DNA from: Lachnospiraceae bacterium
Lineage (GTDB): Bacteria > Bacillota > Clostridia > Lachnospirales > Lachnospiraceae
DNA: 44,017 nt
Direction: 5' to 3'
Assembly (NCBI GenBank): GCA_022510525.1
Contig: JAFLTH010000018.1
Coordinates: 1 to 44,017 of the forward strand
Shown: positions 34,035-42,577 of the stretch, one piece after another
Numbering within the stretch: the first letter of the stretch is position 1
How the letters are laid out: each line of letters starts with the position of its first letter
Program-made: the position numbers and the translations under genes
Notes under the pieces: generated by a model
What the model was told of the DNA's origin: nothing
The model's input: the letters and a program-made list of their open reading frames with translations, nothing else
The model's database searches: none

Positions 34035-34766
34035 TTAATTACCTACACCGGTTTGTGTCAGCACTTCAATAAGTGAACCGTTTTTTGAGACATATTTATA
34101 TCCATGCTCTAGATCCTCATGGTAAACAGGGTATCTGTTTATATAAAACGCATCTATTCCTGCTGCATTAGCGCCAGCAATATCCGACTTTAACTCGTTG
34201 CCTATCATAATGCTCTGTGATTTTTCAAGTCCGTAGCGCTCACAGCAGATATTGTAAAAATCAGGATCAGGCTTCATACAGTGTTCGTCCGAAGATATTA
34301 ATATACCATCAAAATACGGCGCAAGGCCTGTGTATTCAATCTCCTGCCAAGTAAAGCTTCTCTGTGCGTTTGATAACAAATATATTTTCTTACCTGCCGC
34401 CTTAAGCTTTTTTAAGCATTCAAGCGTATCCGGAAAAAGGCACAAATATATGAGAGAAATATTTCTAAAGTTCTCACATAATGTCAGTATATCCGCGTCT
34501 GACAGCTCATAGCCCTTTATTGCAAAAACCTCACGAAATACATCCTCTATCTGAATTTCGGCTTTTATATGCTTACCCTCTTTAGCTACGTGTTCTCTGT
34601 GCTTACGCTCAGTTGCAGTATACATTTTATAAAAGTATTTCCATTCAAAATAAAAGCCCTGACTGCGAAGCCATTTTGTGTATTTTTTGAAAAAATTTTT
34701 GCTGTATTCGTCTGTGTGGACGTCAACAAGCGTACCATATAAGTCAAATATATAATTTTGGTACAT
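34035..34766 (-). CDS. HAD-family hydrolase (YjjG-like)
   Basis: The 243-residue phosphatase of the HAD superfamily has motif I in FDLYGTLVD (catalytic Asp pair; the second position is Tyr rather than the common Asp or Gly), motif II in LLSNAQ, and the Lys/Asp motifs in HCMKPDPDF and IMIGNELKSDIAGA. A helical cap lies between about residues 18 and 100, as in subfamily I. Substrates range from nucleotides to sugar phosphates. It ends a three-gene run (flavodoxin-like, VOC, HAD) with 23- and 27-nt gaps. Confidence 0.9.
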   Translation of the reverse strand: MYQNYIFDLYGTLVDVHTDEYSKNFFKKYTKWLRSQGFYFEWKYFYKMYTATERKHREHVAKEGKHIKAEIQIEDVFREVFAIKGYELSDADILTLCENFRNISLIYLCLFPDTLECLKKLKAAGKKIYLLSNAQRSFTWQEIEYTGLAPYFDGILISSDEHCMKPDPDFYNICCERYGLEKSQSIMIGNELKSDIAGANAAGIDAFYINRYPVYHEDLEHGYKYVSKNGSLIEVLTQTGVGN

Positions 34767-34789
34767 TGTTCACTCCCCTATTATTTCCT

Positions 34790-35233
34790 CTAAGTCCAGC
34801 TCTGCAGTTCAACAATATTCCCTTCACAATCTGTGGCATAAACAAAAACTGCTTTTCTGCCATCTTCATATTCTGTTCTTACTACTTCTCCAATCTGTCT
34901 TCCACCTTTTTGAAGCAGCAATTGCAATGTCTTTTCTACATCATCCACCTCAAACGCAAGATGTGCTATTCCGCATTTATTGATGGCAATAGTTGAGTCC
35001 TCCATTGAATCATAAGAAAAAATTTCAAGTGTCGGGTGATCATTTTCATATCCCGGAAGGCAAAGATGCTCACCAACAATATGCGCGTTTTGAATTCCCG
35101 TTAACGCATCAAGCCATTCGCCGCGTAAATCTCTTGTCTCTCCTATGCTTTTACATTGGAAAACTTCTTTATAAAAGTCTACTAATCTTTGGAAATCTTT
35201 TGCGATAATATTAGTATGCACATATCTGAACAT
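34790..35233 (-). CDS. VOC-family (glyoxalase-fold) protein
   Basis: The 147-residue protein has two glyoxalase-type beta-alpha-beta-beta-beta halves. The N-terminal half begins MFRYVHTNIIAKDFQRLVDFYKEVF, and the second half includes IAHLAFEVDDVEKTLQLLL and ends DCEGNIVELQSW. The conserved His and Glu positions suggest a metal site. I chose ATG 35233 because GGAGGGG is 5 nt upstream; an ATG at 35251 gives no better site. Members are often dioxygenases, resistance proteins or epimerases, and no specific role can be assigned. Confidence 0.88.
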   Translation of the reverse strand: MFRYVHTNIIAKDFQRLVDFYKEVFQCKSIGETRDLRGEWLDALTGIQNAHIVGEHLCLPGYENDHPTLEIFSYDSMEDSTIAINKCGIAHLAFEVDDVEKTLQLLLQKGGRQIGEVVRTEYEDGRKAVFVYATDCEGNIVELQSWT

Positions 35234-35260
35234 ATGTTCCCCTCCCTGCATATAGCTTGA

Positions 35261-35908
35261 TCATACATTCTCATTCATAATAAGCACAGCACCCATATCA
35301 TATGCCTTTGCGCATTCCTGCGGGAATACGGTTTCGTGCCTGCGTTTCTTTTCTTCGGGGTCAAAATACGACCACTCCCAATCCAGCTTACTGTAGTCCT
35401 TGAGTTGGAGCGTATTCCCACCAACAAAAATTTCTGTTGGTCCGACAAATCGGCTTAGCGTCTGCTGATAATTCCGCATCAATTCTAGATAAGCTGTGTC
35501 CGGTGCATTGCTGGTCATAATCAACAGTACGGGGATAGGATTCCGGTTGCAGCACGGCATTTCGCTGTTATAGGTCAGATTTTGAAAAACAAGCCTCTCA
35601 TAAAGTGCACGGAACGAGGCAGTCATCTCACCGAGATAATTTGGAGAACCGATGATCAGCCCATCAGCCTCGCGAATCGCATCCAGTACTTCTGTCAATC
35701 CATCACGACAAACGCAGTGACCTTTATACTGTTCTTTTTTACATCCAAAGCAGGAGATACACCCCGTGTACTTTTCTAACTGGAACAGATCGAACTTCTC
35801 TAAAACTGCACCTTTTGATTCGGCGCCTTTTGCCGCTTCGTTGATCAGCGTATCCGTATTCCAGCCCTTTCTCGGCCCGGCATTGACTGCAATAATTTTT
35901 TTACTCAT
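35261..35908 (-). CDS. Flavodoxin-fold NAD(P)H-dependent FMN reductase, possible Fe-S flavoprotein
   Basis: The 215-residue protein has a flavodoxin fold with N-terminal MSKKIIAVNAGPRKGWNTDTLI, binding FMN phosphate, and GLIIGSPNYLGEMTASFRALYERL for the isoalloxazine ring. Between them is the Cys cluster CISCFGCKKEQYKGHCVC. The spacing C-x2-C-x2-C followed by a later Cys resembles the 4Fe-4S motif of iron-sulfur flavoproteins, so it may carry a cluster and reduce oxygen, quinones or other acceptors. It leads the run flavodoxin-like, VOC, HAD. Confidence 0.87.
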   Translation of the reverse strand: MSKKIIAVNAGPRKGWNTDTLINEAAKGAESKGAVLEKFDLFQLEKYTGCISCFGCKKEQYKGHCVCRDGLTEVLDAIREADGLIIGSPNYLGEMTASFRALYERLVFQNLTYNSEMPCCNRNPIPVLLIMTSNAPDTAYLELMRNYQQTLSRFVGPTEIFVGGNTLQLKDYSKLDWEWSYFDPEEKKRRHETVFPQECAKAYDMGAVLIMNENV

Positions 35909-35971
35909 AAATTTCCTCTCTAACTGCCAATTAATTTTGGTACTTTCTCTTTATTCTTTTGCAGTTTATTA

Positions 35972-36229
35972 TTATTTATAATGATACCTACACGCCAGAA
36001 TATATACATTATCAGCATCTATTTTATATATAAGTCTATCCTTATCATTAATTCGCCTGCTCCAAAATCCGGCTAAATTTCCGGTTAATGGTTCCGGCTT
36101 TCCTAATCCTTCATTCCCGTTTCGGCAAATATCATCTATAAGCTGATTAATCTTCTTTAAAGTTTTTCTGTCCTCTGTCTGCCAATAAGTATAATCTTTC
36201 CATCCATTATCAGTAAAAAGTTTATTCAT
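35972..36229 (-). CDS. yoeB: YoeB family toxin (mRNA interferase)
   Basis: The 85-residue toxin ends in CRYHYK. Residues E46, R65 and H83, the catalytic set known in E. coli YoeB, fall at the same numbers here. The enzyme cuts mRNA on the ribosome at the start of translation. It overlaps the antitoxin gene by 8 nt, the usual arrangement, and the antitoxin comes first. Length and motifs are canonical. It is transcribed on the minus strand from the promoter at 36527-36555. Confidence 0.96.
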   Translation of the reverse strand: MNKLFTDNGWKDYTYWQTEDRKTLKKINQLIDDICRNGNEGLGKPEPLTGNLAGFWSRRINDKDRLIYKIDADNVYILACRYHYK

Positions 36230-36488
36230 CTACTTCCTCACCAATAAGTTCATGTATATTTACATTACCTTTTTCCAATTGCGTTTTAGATTCCATTAGC
36301 CAATCGTAATTTGCTTTATTTCCCATTACATAAATGTTTTCCATAAGATTATTATAAGATTCTTCTGATAGCATAACCACATTTTTATTATCTTTCCTGG
36401 TAACAATCATGATTTCATAATCATTTGTCACTTTATCCATATACATTTTCATATTATCGCGAAGCGTTGTATAATTAACAGCTAACAT
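36222..36488 (-). CDS. yefM: YefM/Phd family antitoxin
   Basis: The 88-residue antitoxin has the Phd/YefM N-terminal DNA-binding fold (AVNYTTLRDNMKMYMDKVTNDYEIMIVTRKDNKNVVMLSEESYNNL within about 3-48). A flexible acidic C-terminus ends EVDE and would bind and neutralise YoeB. The ATG at 36488 follows AAGGAAGGG. It represses its own operon through palindromes immediately upstream. Confidence 0.95.
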   Translation of the reverse strand: MLAVNYTTLRDNMKMYMDKVTNDYEIMIVTRKDNKNVVMLSEESYNNLMENIYVMGNKANYDWLMESKTQLEKGNVNIHELIGEEVDE

Positions 36489-36506
36489 ATTATCCCTTCC
36501 TTTTAC

Positions 36507-36555
36507 GTACAGTTTTCTGTACTTTTATTATAACGTACGATTTTCTGTACGTCAA
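36507..36555 (-). promoter_or_regulatory. Promoter with two operator palindromes for yefM-yoeB
   Basis: On the minus strand TTGACG (36550-36555) and TATAAT (36527-36532) are 17 bp apart. The first palindrome, GTACAGTTTTCTGTAC (36507-36522), lies over the start site. The second, 20 nt at 36533-36552 with ACGTAC arms, fills the spacer. Centres are 28 bp apart. This resembles the known YefM-YoeB operator of two palindromes with a TGTACA-type core. Confidence 0.85.
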
Positions 36556-36630
36556 TACTGTTTAGTATTATATCCTTTAATGTAGTTTATTCGTTATTTT
36601 CTGTCTGTTCTTTTGTATTTGAGTTTGCTA

Positions 36631-36671
36631 AAAAAAATTAGGCAGGAAGCTATTTTATAGCTTTCCCACCT
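36631..36671 (-). terminator. Terminator of the tyrS-aldolase operon
   Basis: The arms GGAAGCTA and TAGCTTTCC, extended by AGG/CCT, have a short TTTTA loop. On the minus strand a run of T (36631-36637) follows. It lies about 85 nt after the aldolase stop at 36756. The rest of the gap holds the yefM promoter. Confidence 0.75.
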
Positions 36672-36755
36672 TGATTAATCACCAGTAAGTTTAAATTGTC
36701 TGCAATAAAAACAATTACAATAACAGGTAAATGTTCTTTATTTTTCATAACCAAC

Positions 36756-37733
36756 TTAGAAATTATCCAGCAACTCCAGATAGAAGTTATGATAATCCTT
36801 TCTATCATCTTTAGAGAACTGAATAGCAGTCTTAGGATGCTGGTTTAAAATACCTGTTAAGAGATACTCAACATCATAACCCCACTTCACGCCTGATTCC
36901 TTTAAAGGTACAATATGGTTTTCAATAAATTTAAGTAACGGATTTATAGTATATTTCGGGTTCTTCAAGAAACCAAGAAGCAGTTCACTCGGGCAGTTGC
37001 CACAGCCGCGTCCAAGACTGCTTACTGTGGCATCAAGATAGCTTACTCCCCTTCTTAATGCTTCAATTGTATTGGCAAAAGCCAGCTGCTGGTTATTATG
37101 CGCATGTATGCCGACTTTTTTATCGTATTTATCAGCTATTTCCAGATACTTGTCCGAAAGTCTGCTGATCTGTTCGGGATAGAGTGAGCCATAGCTGTCC
37201 ACCAGATAAATACAGCCCACACTGCTCTGGCACAGGAGTTCCAGCGCAGCATCTATGTCTACCTCATTGGATTTGGAAATTGCCATAATATTTACAGTTG
37301 TCTCATAGCCTTTCTTGGTCGCATCCTCAATCATGGCAACTGCGGCAGGAATCGTATTGATATAGGTTGCAACTCTTATAAGGTCAACCGGACTGTCCTT
37401 TTTATTCAGTATGTCTTTTTTATAATCAGTGCGTCCTACGTCCGCCATAACCGATATTTTCATATCTGTCTTATTATCACCGACTATATCTCGTATATCC
37501 TTGTCATCACAAAATTTCCATTTACCGAATTTTTTAACATCAAACATTTCTTTAGATGCTTTGTAGCCGAATTCCATATAATCCACACCGGCCTTGATAT
37601 TTGCCTGATACAAATCCTTTACAAATTCATCTGTAAAAAAGAAGTCATTTACCAGACCACCGTCTCTGATAGTACAATCCACCACCTTGATTTCCGGAGT
37701 GTAGGACATTAAAGTTCTTTCTGTTTTAGGCAT
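36756..37733 (-). CDS. HMGL-like aldolase-domain protein of unknown substrate
   Basis: The 325-residue DRE-TIM protein has VVDCTIRDGGLVNDF (metal and catalytic Asp/Arg) and HAHNNQQLAFANTIEALRRGVSYLDAT (His-x-His metal ligands) near 200-230. The block GRGCGNCPSELLLGFL ends the barrel. It resembles 4-hydroxy-2-oxovalerate aldolase, homocitrate synthase and HMG-CoA lyase relatives, but has no communication or regulatory domain. The ATG at 37733 follows GAGG by 9 nt; the upstream reading from 37754 would sit almost on the end of tyrS. It comes directly after tyrS, so its expression is tied to tyrosine supply. The substrate is unknown. Confidence 0.85.
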   Translation of the reverse strand: MPKTERTLMSYTPEIKVVDCTIRDGGLVNDFFFTDEFVKDLYQANIKAGVDYMEFGYKASKEMFDVKKFGKWKFCDDKDIRDIVGDNKTDMKISVMADVGRTDYKKDILNKKDSPVDLIRVATYINTIPAAVAMIEDATKKGYETTVNIMAISKSNEVDIDAALELLCQSSVGCIYLVDSYGSLYPEQISRLSDKYLEIADKYDKKVGIHAHNNQQLAFANTIEALRRGVSYLDATVSSLGRGCGNCPSELLLGFLKNPKYTINPLLKFIENHIVPLKESGVKWGYDVEYLLTGILNQHPKTAIQFSKDDRKDYHNFYLELLDNF

Positions 37734-37755
37734 ATTACGTTTCCTCTCTTTCATA

Positions 37756-38982
37756 TTAATCGACTAAAATCTTTTTAAAGCTTTTCTTACCTTTTTTCAC
37801 AATAAATTCTTCTGCTGCAATTTCATCCTTGGTATAACACTTCTTGATATCGTTCTCACGCTCTCCCTTAACTGTCACACCGCCCTGTTCTACTGCACGG
37901 CGTGCCTCAGATCGGGATGCTGCAAGCCCTGCGGCAACCAAAATGCCAAGTATGTCTATGCTGCCGTCTATAAACTTATCATCTGTAAGCACAGCAGTCG
38001 GCATATTTTCGGAGCTTCCACCGCCTGAAAAGAGCGCTTTTGAAGCCTCTTTTGCCTTATCTGCCTCTTCCTGTCCATGTACCAGATTAGTCAGCTCATA
38101 TGCAAGAATTTCTTTGGCTTCATTTAACTGACTGCCCTCCCACTTATCCATTTCATCAATCTGTTCAAGCGGCAGGAATGTCAACATTCTAAGGCATTTA
38201 AGTACATCTGCGTCTGCGACGTTTCTCCAGTATTGATAGAACTCAAAAGGTGTAGTCTTGTTAGGATCAAGCCAGACAGCGCCTTTTTGGGTCTTACCCA
38301 TTTTATTACCTTCTGAATTAAGTAAAAGAGTTATCGTCATAGCGTATGCGTCTTTACCCAATTTGCGGCGGATAAGCTCGGTTCCGCCAAGCATGTTGCT
38401 CCACTGGTCATCACCGCCAAACTGCATATTACAGCCATATCTTTGGAAGAGCTCCAAGAAGTCATAGCTCTGCATGATCATATAATTAAATTCCAGGAAA
38501 CTTAAACCTTTTTCCATTCTCTGTTTGTAGCATTCCGCTGTTAACATACGGTTAACACTGAAATGCACTCCTACATCACGGATAAATTCGATATAATTCA
38601 GTCCCGTCAGCCAGTCGGCGTTATTTACCATAAGTGCCTTACCTTCGGAAAAATCAATAAAGCGGCTCATCTGTTTCTTAAAGCACTCACAGTTGTGCTC
38701 GATTGTTTCTTTGGTCATCATACTGCGCATGTCGGTTCTTCCGGAAGGGTCACCTATCATTGCGGTACCGCCGCCGATTAATGCAATCGGTTTATTTCCG
38801 GCTTCCTGCAGTCTCTTCATCAGGCACAGTGCCATAAAGTGTCCTACATGAAGGCTGTCTGCGGTCGGGTCAAATCCGATATAAAAAGTTGCCTTTCCAT
38901 TGTTGATCAAATCGCGGATTTCGTCAGCATCCGTAAGCTGGGCAAGTAAGCCTCTTGCCTGTAGTTCTTCATAGATTTTCAT
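37756..38982 (-). CDS. tyrS: Tyrosyl-tRNA synthetase
   Basis: This class I enzyme charges tRNA-Tyr. It has 408 residues. The HIGH-type motif is in FDPTADSLHVGHF, the tyrosine pocket region is NYMIMQSYDFLEL and GGDDQWSNMLGG, and the KMSKS-type motif is KMGKT. A C-terminal S4 RNA-binding domain covers about 340-408. A T-box leader lies upstream (39079-39437), so expression is controlled by the charge of tRNA-Tyr. The start ATG at 38982 is preceded by GAGAG. Confidence 0.97.
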   Translation of the reverse strand: MKIYEELQARGLLAQLTDADEIRDLINNGKATFYIGFDPTADSLHVGHFMALCLMKRLQEAGNKPIALIGGGTAMIGDPSGRTDMRSMMTKETIEHNCECFKKQMSRFIDFSEGKALMVNNADWLTGLNYIEFIRDVGVHFSVNRMLTAECYKQRMEKGLSFLEFNYMIMQSYDFLELFQRYGCNMQFGGDDQWSNMLGGTELIRRKLGKDAYAMTITLLLNSEGNKMGKTQKGAVWLDPNKTTPFEFYQYWRNVADADVLKCLRMLTFLPLEQIDEMDKWEGSQLNEAKEILAYELTNLVHGQEEADKAKEASKALFSGGGSSENMPTAVLTDDKFIDGSIDILGILVAAGLAASRSEARRAVEQGGVTVKGERENDIKKCYTKDEIAAEEFIVKKGKKSFKKILVD

Positions 38983-39078
38983 AGTAATCTCTCCTCTGCT
39001 ATTTATATATTTTTAAAATTTTATTATTGTATTATTGTGATATCAGAACTTCTTATAACTTTACAAGGAAAATAATAC

Positions 39079-39437
39079 AAAAAAACCTCGTCCACTCTTA
39101 TATTGAAAGGACGAGGTATAAAACCCGTGTTACCACCTAACTTCACAAACAGCTCACGCTGCCTGCCTCACCAAGTACGACCGATATCCGGCGATACTCT
39201 CCTGCTATAACGTGCATTCCCCCGTCATGACCTACTAGAATAAGTTGTCACTTTTATACCGAAAACCGTATAAAAATTATCATCTTATTGATTCTGTCAT
39301 GAAGCTCCAAGATGTATTCATAAAAGACTTCCCGTAACGCCTCTCATCAACCGGCTATTTTCTGTTCGTTTCATCATTTACTACTTGTTCTTTTCAACGC
39401 TTTTAATTTAAGAATATTCAATTGTAATTTCTAACTG
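39079..39437 (-). promoter_or_regulatory. T-box riboswitch (tRNA-Tyr sensing) upstream of tyrS
   Basis: On the minus strand the RNA has a Stem I region with terminal-loop sequence GGTTGATGAGAGGCG, followed by AATACATC holding the specifier UAC (39314-39316), which matches Tyr. A later stem is ATACGG/CGGTAT. The universal T-box AGGTGGTAACACGGG (about 39125-39140) pairs with uncharged tRNA. The competing terminator has arms ACCTCGTCC (39085-39093) and GGACGAGGT (39109-39117), with a T-run in the minus-strand RNA at 39079-39085. Uncharged tRNA-Tyr would promote read-through. Coordinates of Stem I are approximate. The rest of 38983-39508 holds the promoter and AT-rich DNA. Confidence 0.93.
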
Positions 39438-39443
39438 CATTTA

Positions 39444-39472
39444 ATCCTAACTTAAAAAATATATATTGTCAA
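39444..39472 (-). promoter_or_regulatory. SigA-type promoter of the tyrS T-box operon
   Basis: On the minus strand TTGACA (39467-39472) and TAGGAT (39444-39449) are 17 bp apart. The expected start site lies near 39437, just ahead of the T-box. The match is close to consensus. Confidence 0.8.
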
Positions 39473-39508
39473 GTCAAAATATTTCATATAATACTTTTGA
39501 TACACTTC

Positions 39509-40708
39509 TTACTTATTAACCATAAGTTTAACCATAGCCTGATTCAGACCATCTACCGTCAGCTTATACATCGGGAACATCCCTTTGATTGCGGTCTCGG
39601 CTTCGCGCCATGGCGCATGACCGGGTGCCATCTTGGGATTCAGCCATACAATCTTTTTGTAGTGCTTCTTCATAAGCTGCAGCCATTCCATACCTGAGAG
39701 ACCTCCGTTTGGTCCTCTGTAATTTCCGGTATCGGAATAAAGCTCCTCCGGTGCCATAGCGGCATCACCCACAATTATCACTTTATAATCGCTGTCCAGA
39801 TTTCTGAACATCCATTCCGTATCAATCCAGTCTCCGTTTTCGCACTCAGGCGTCTTGTAAAGCTTGGAATAAATACAGTTATGGAAATAATATGTTTTTA
39901 CATCCTTATAGTGATTGGATTTATGCACCGACTGGAAAAGCTCATTTAACAAACTGCTGTATGGAATCATCGTTCCGCCTGAATCCATTAAAAGCAGCAG
40001 CTTAACCGCATTTTTCCTGGGTCTTTCCATAACAATCTGAAGGCAGCCGCCGTTATTACAGGTCTTGTCGATAGTTGCATCGATATCCAACTCAGTCTTG
40101 GGAATATCCAGCTTGGTTGAAAACTGTCTGAGCTTACGTAACGCCATCATAAACTGCCTGTTGTCCAGAATCCTGTCATCTCTGAAGTCGCGGTACTTTC
40201 TTGCACCAATCACCTGAAATGCAGACTGGTAACCGGTGGATCCGCCGACTCTGATGCCACCCATATTACCGCCCATATTACCAAACGAGGTCTTACCCAT
40301 GGTTCCAATCCAGAAACTTCCGCCGTTATGCTCGGAATCCTGATCCCTTAGACGGTCCTTGAATTTCTGCTCAACTTCGTCTTTATCAATATGAACCTCT
40401 TCCTCGTTCATGACGCTTCGCATTTCTTCGTGATACTCGTCTATCATATCCGATTTATCCAGCCACCTGAGCATATTTTTGCTTATTTCATTCTCGGACT
40501 GTATGCCCTTAAATACCTCGTCAAAAGCCATATCAAATTTATCAAACTCAGTCTCGGATTTTACAAGTATCATTCTTGCAGTATAGTAAAAATCAGTAAG
40601 ACTACTGTTGCAGAGACCTTTATTAAGTGCATCCTGCAGGGTCAGCCATTCTGTCATTGTGACGTGGAGCCCTTTGGCTTTTAGGGTATAAAAAAATTTA
40701 CTGAACAT
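39509..40708 (-). CDS. VWA-domain protein (CoxE-like)
   Basis: The 399-residue protein has a helical N-terminal half and a C-terminal von Willebrand A domain (about 195-399). The MIDAS segment reads LLLLMDSGGTM, a DxGxT variant of the common DxSxS, which may still bind metal. I chose the ATG at 40708, about 12 nt after AAAGG; a TTG at 40744 gives 12 more residues without a better ribosome site. It follows the MoxR gene by 92 nt. MoxR/VWA pairs usually act together as chaperones that insert cofactors or assemble complexes. The client is unknown. Confidence 0.85.
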   Translation of the reverse strand: MFSKFFYTLKAKGLHVTMTEWLTLQDALNKGLCNSSLTDFYYTARMILVKSETEFDKFDMAFDEVFKGIQSENEISKNMLRWLDKSDMIDEYHEEMRSVMNEEEVHIDKDEVEQKFKDRLRDQDSEHNGGSFWIGTMGKTSFGNMGGNMGGIRVGGSTGYQSAFQVIGARKYRDFRDDRILDNRQFMMALRKLRQFSTKLDIPKTELDIDATIDKTCNNGGCLQIVMERPRKNAVKLLLLMDSGGTMIPYSSLLNELFQSVHKSNHYKDVKTYYFHNCIYSKLYKTPECENGDWIDTEWMFRNLDSDYKVIIVGDAAMAPEELYSDTGNYRGPNGGLSGMEWLQLMKKHYKKIVWLNPKMAPGHAPWREAETAIKGMFPMYKLTVDGLNQAMVKLMVNK

Positions 40709-40800
40709 ATCGGTACTATGCCTTTCTTTTAACATGCGAATCAATTCATGAATACTTTTACTTCAATTTCAATACTTATGTTCTATGACCATTGACCTAT

Positions 40801-41628
40801 TCAGTCAGTCCTATGTCTTATGGTTTCTAAATCTTCATCTTTTTTAACAACCACACCTATAAACGGAAGTTCCTCACGCAGTTTGTCCGTCGGAATACCG
40901 CCTATCTGCAAGGCATTGATCCAGTCAATAAGTTCTGACGTACTCGGTTTCTTACGTACATCTTTAATTGAACGAATCCAGTAGAATACATCCATTGCAT
41001 CTTTTAAAAGTTTATCTTCCACATCAGGATAGTGAGTTCTTACGATTTCTTCCATCAATTCCGCATTGGGGAAATCAATATAATGGAATATGCATCTTCT
41101 AAGGAATGCATCAGGAAGTTCTTTTTCGGCATTGGAAGTAATAATTACAATGGGACGCTGTTTGGCTTTTACGGTACGCTTGGTTTCATGAATATAAAAT
41201 TCCATCTGATCCAACTCCCACAATAAGTCGTTGGGGAACTCCAGATCCGCCTTATCAATTTCATCTATAAGCAATATAACCTGTTCGTCTGAATCAAAAG
41301 CCTCACCCAGTTTACCAAGTTTGATATATCTTGCAATATCATCTACGCCTTCTTCACCAAACTGTCCGTCGTAAAGTCTCTGTATAGTATCGTAAACATA
41401 CAAGCCTTCCTGTGCCTTTGTCGTTGATTTAATATTCCATACGATGAGCTTTTTCCCAAGAGACTGTGCCACCGCCTGTGCCAGCATAGTTTTGCCGGTA
41501 CCGGGCTCTCCTTTTATCAATAAAGGTTTTTGCAATGCAATGGCAACGTTAACGCTTGCAAGCAATTCCTTAGATGCTACATATGTTGAAGTGCTGGCAA
41601 ATGATGCTGCTGTTTTTTGTTCACTCAT
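40801..41628 (-). CDS. MoxR-family AAA+ ATPase
   Basis: The 275-residue AAA+ protein has Walker A GEPGTGKT (about 37-44), Walker B LLIDEIDKAD, sensor 1 Asn in IVITSNAEKE and a C-terminal helical lid. The family partners with VWA proteins to remodel target complexes. I chose ATG 41628 (MSEQKTAAS), with GGGTGAG about 10 nt upstream; a GTG at 41643 is inside the ribosome region. It is divergent from metF and leads the MoxR-VWA pair. Confidence 0.93.
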   Translation of the reverse strand: MSEQKTAASFASTSTYVASKELLASVNVAIALQKPLLIKGEPGTGKTMLAQAVAQSLGKKLIVWNIKSTTKAQEGLYVYDTIQRLYDGQFGEEGVDDIARYIKLGKLGEAFDSDEQVILLIDEIDKADLEFPNDLLWELDQMEFYIHETKRTVKAKQRPIVIITSNAEKELPDAFLRRCIFHYIDFPNAELMEEIVRTHYPDVEDKLLKDAMDVFYWIRSIKDVRKKPSTSELIDWINALQIGGIPTDKLREELPFIGVVVKKDEDLETIRHRTD

Positions 41629-41650
41629 AACTTCTAATCTCACCCTTTTC

Positions 41651-41698
41651 TTGATTAATATCTTTATTTATGTTACGATATTTTAGTTATAAAAGCAA
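41651..41698. promoter_or_regulatory. Overlapping divergent promoters for metF and the MoxR gene
   Basis: For metF (+): TTGATT (41651-41656), 17 bp, TACGAT (41674-41679). For the MoxR gene (-): TTGCTT (41693-41698), 17 bp, TAACAT (41670-41675). The two -10 boxes overlap, so use of one may limit the other. Both are sequence matches only. Confidence 0.45.
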
Positions 41699-41716
41699 GC
41701 GAAAGGACTAAATCTT

Positions 41717-42574
41717 ATGATAAATGATTTATTATCTAAATCCAAAATGACTATCTCATTTGAGGTTTTTCCACCCAAAAAAGATGACGATTTTCAGTCT
41801 GTTTTTGCGACACTGGATTCACTCGCGGGACTTAAGCCCGACTTTATGAGCTGTACATATGGCGCAGGCGGTTCCAAACCCAAAAAGACTGTAGAAATAG
41901 CATCTTATATACAAAACCAACTCAATATAGATACTATAGCGCATATGACATGCGTAGGTTTTAAAAAGGAAGACCTTGAAGCCAACTGTGAACTTTTGAA
42001 AAAAGAAGGCATCTCGAATGTTCTAGCTCTGCGTGGTGACAGACCGCAGTATATGACGGATGAACAGTTTAACGGCAGGGAATTTTTCTATGCAACCGAT
42101 ATGGTTAAGTATCTTAAGGAAAATACTTCTTTTAAAATTGCGGGTGCCTGCTACCCTGAGAAACATTATGAGGCAGACAGTTTTGAGAGCGACCTTGCAC
42201 ATTTAAAAGAAAAAACTGACGCAGGTGTCAGTTTTCTGATATCGCAGATGTTTTTCAGTAATGAGTATTTTTATCGTTTTTTTGACAAGGCTAAAAACGC
42301 CGGCATTAATGTACCTGTCTGTGCCGGAATTATGCCTATAACCTCTTCCAAGCAGATTGGAACAAGCGTTACACTCTCCGGTTCTTCAGTACCAAAGGAA
42401 CTGGCTGACATTATTGCCAATCATGGGGATGATCCGGATGATATGCGTAAGGCCGGTATTGATTATGCGATTCGTCAGATTCTTGATCTGAAAGCTCATG
42501 GTGTGGACGGGGTTCATATTTATACTATGAACAGGATTAAGACTATGAGAGAGCTTATGGGGGCAATTGGGTAA
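41717..42574 (+). CDS. metF: 5,10-methylenetetrahydrofolate reductase
   Basis: This flavoprotein reduces methylene-THF to methyl-THF, supplying methionine synthesis or the acetyl-CoA pathway. The 285-residue TIM barrel starts ISFEVFPPKKDDDF, with VLALRGDRPQY and AGACYPEKHYEA for the folate and FAD sites. VSFLISQMFFSNEYFYRF and CAGIMPITSSKQI follow. Length and motifs are normal. AAAGGA lies 8-9 nt before the ATG. It precedes the NahK-like kinase gene by 3 nt. Confidence 0.95.
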   Translation: MINDLLSKSKMTISFEVFPPKKDDDFQSVFATLDSLAGLKPDFMSCTYGAGGSKPKKTVEIASYIQNQLNIDTIAHMTCVGFKKEDLEANCELLKKEGISNVLALRGDRPQYMTDEQFNGREFFYATDMVKYLKENTSFKIAGACYPEKHYEADSFESDLAHLKEKTDAGVSFLISQMFFSNEYFYRFFDKAKNAGINVPVCAGIMPITSSKQIGTSVTLSGSSVPKELADIIANHGDDPDDMRKAGIDYAIRQILDLKAHGVDGVHIYTMNRIKTMRELMGAIG

Positions 42575-42577
42575 TAG

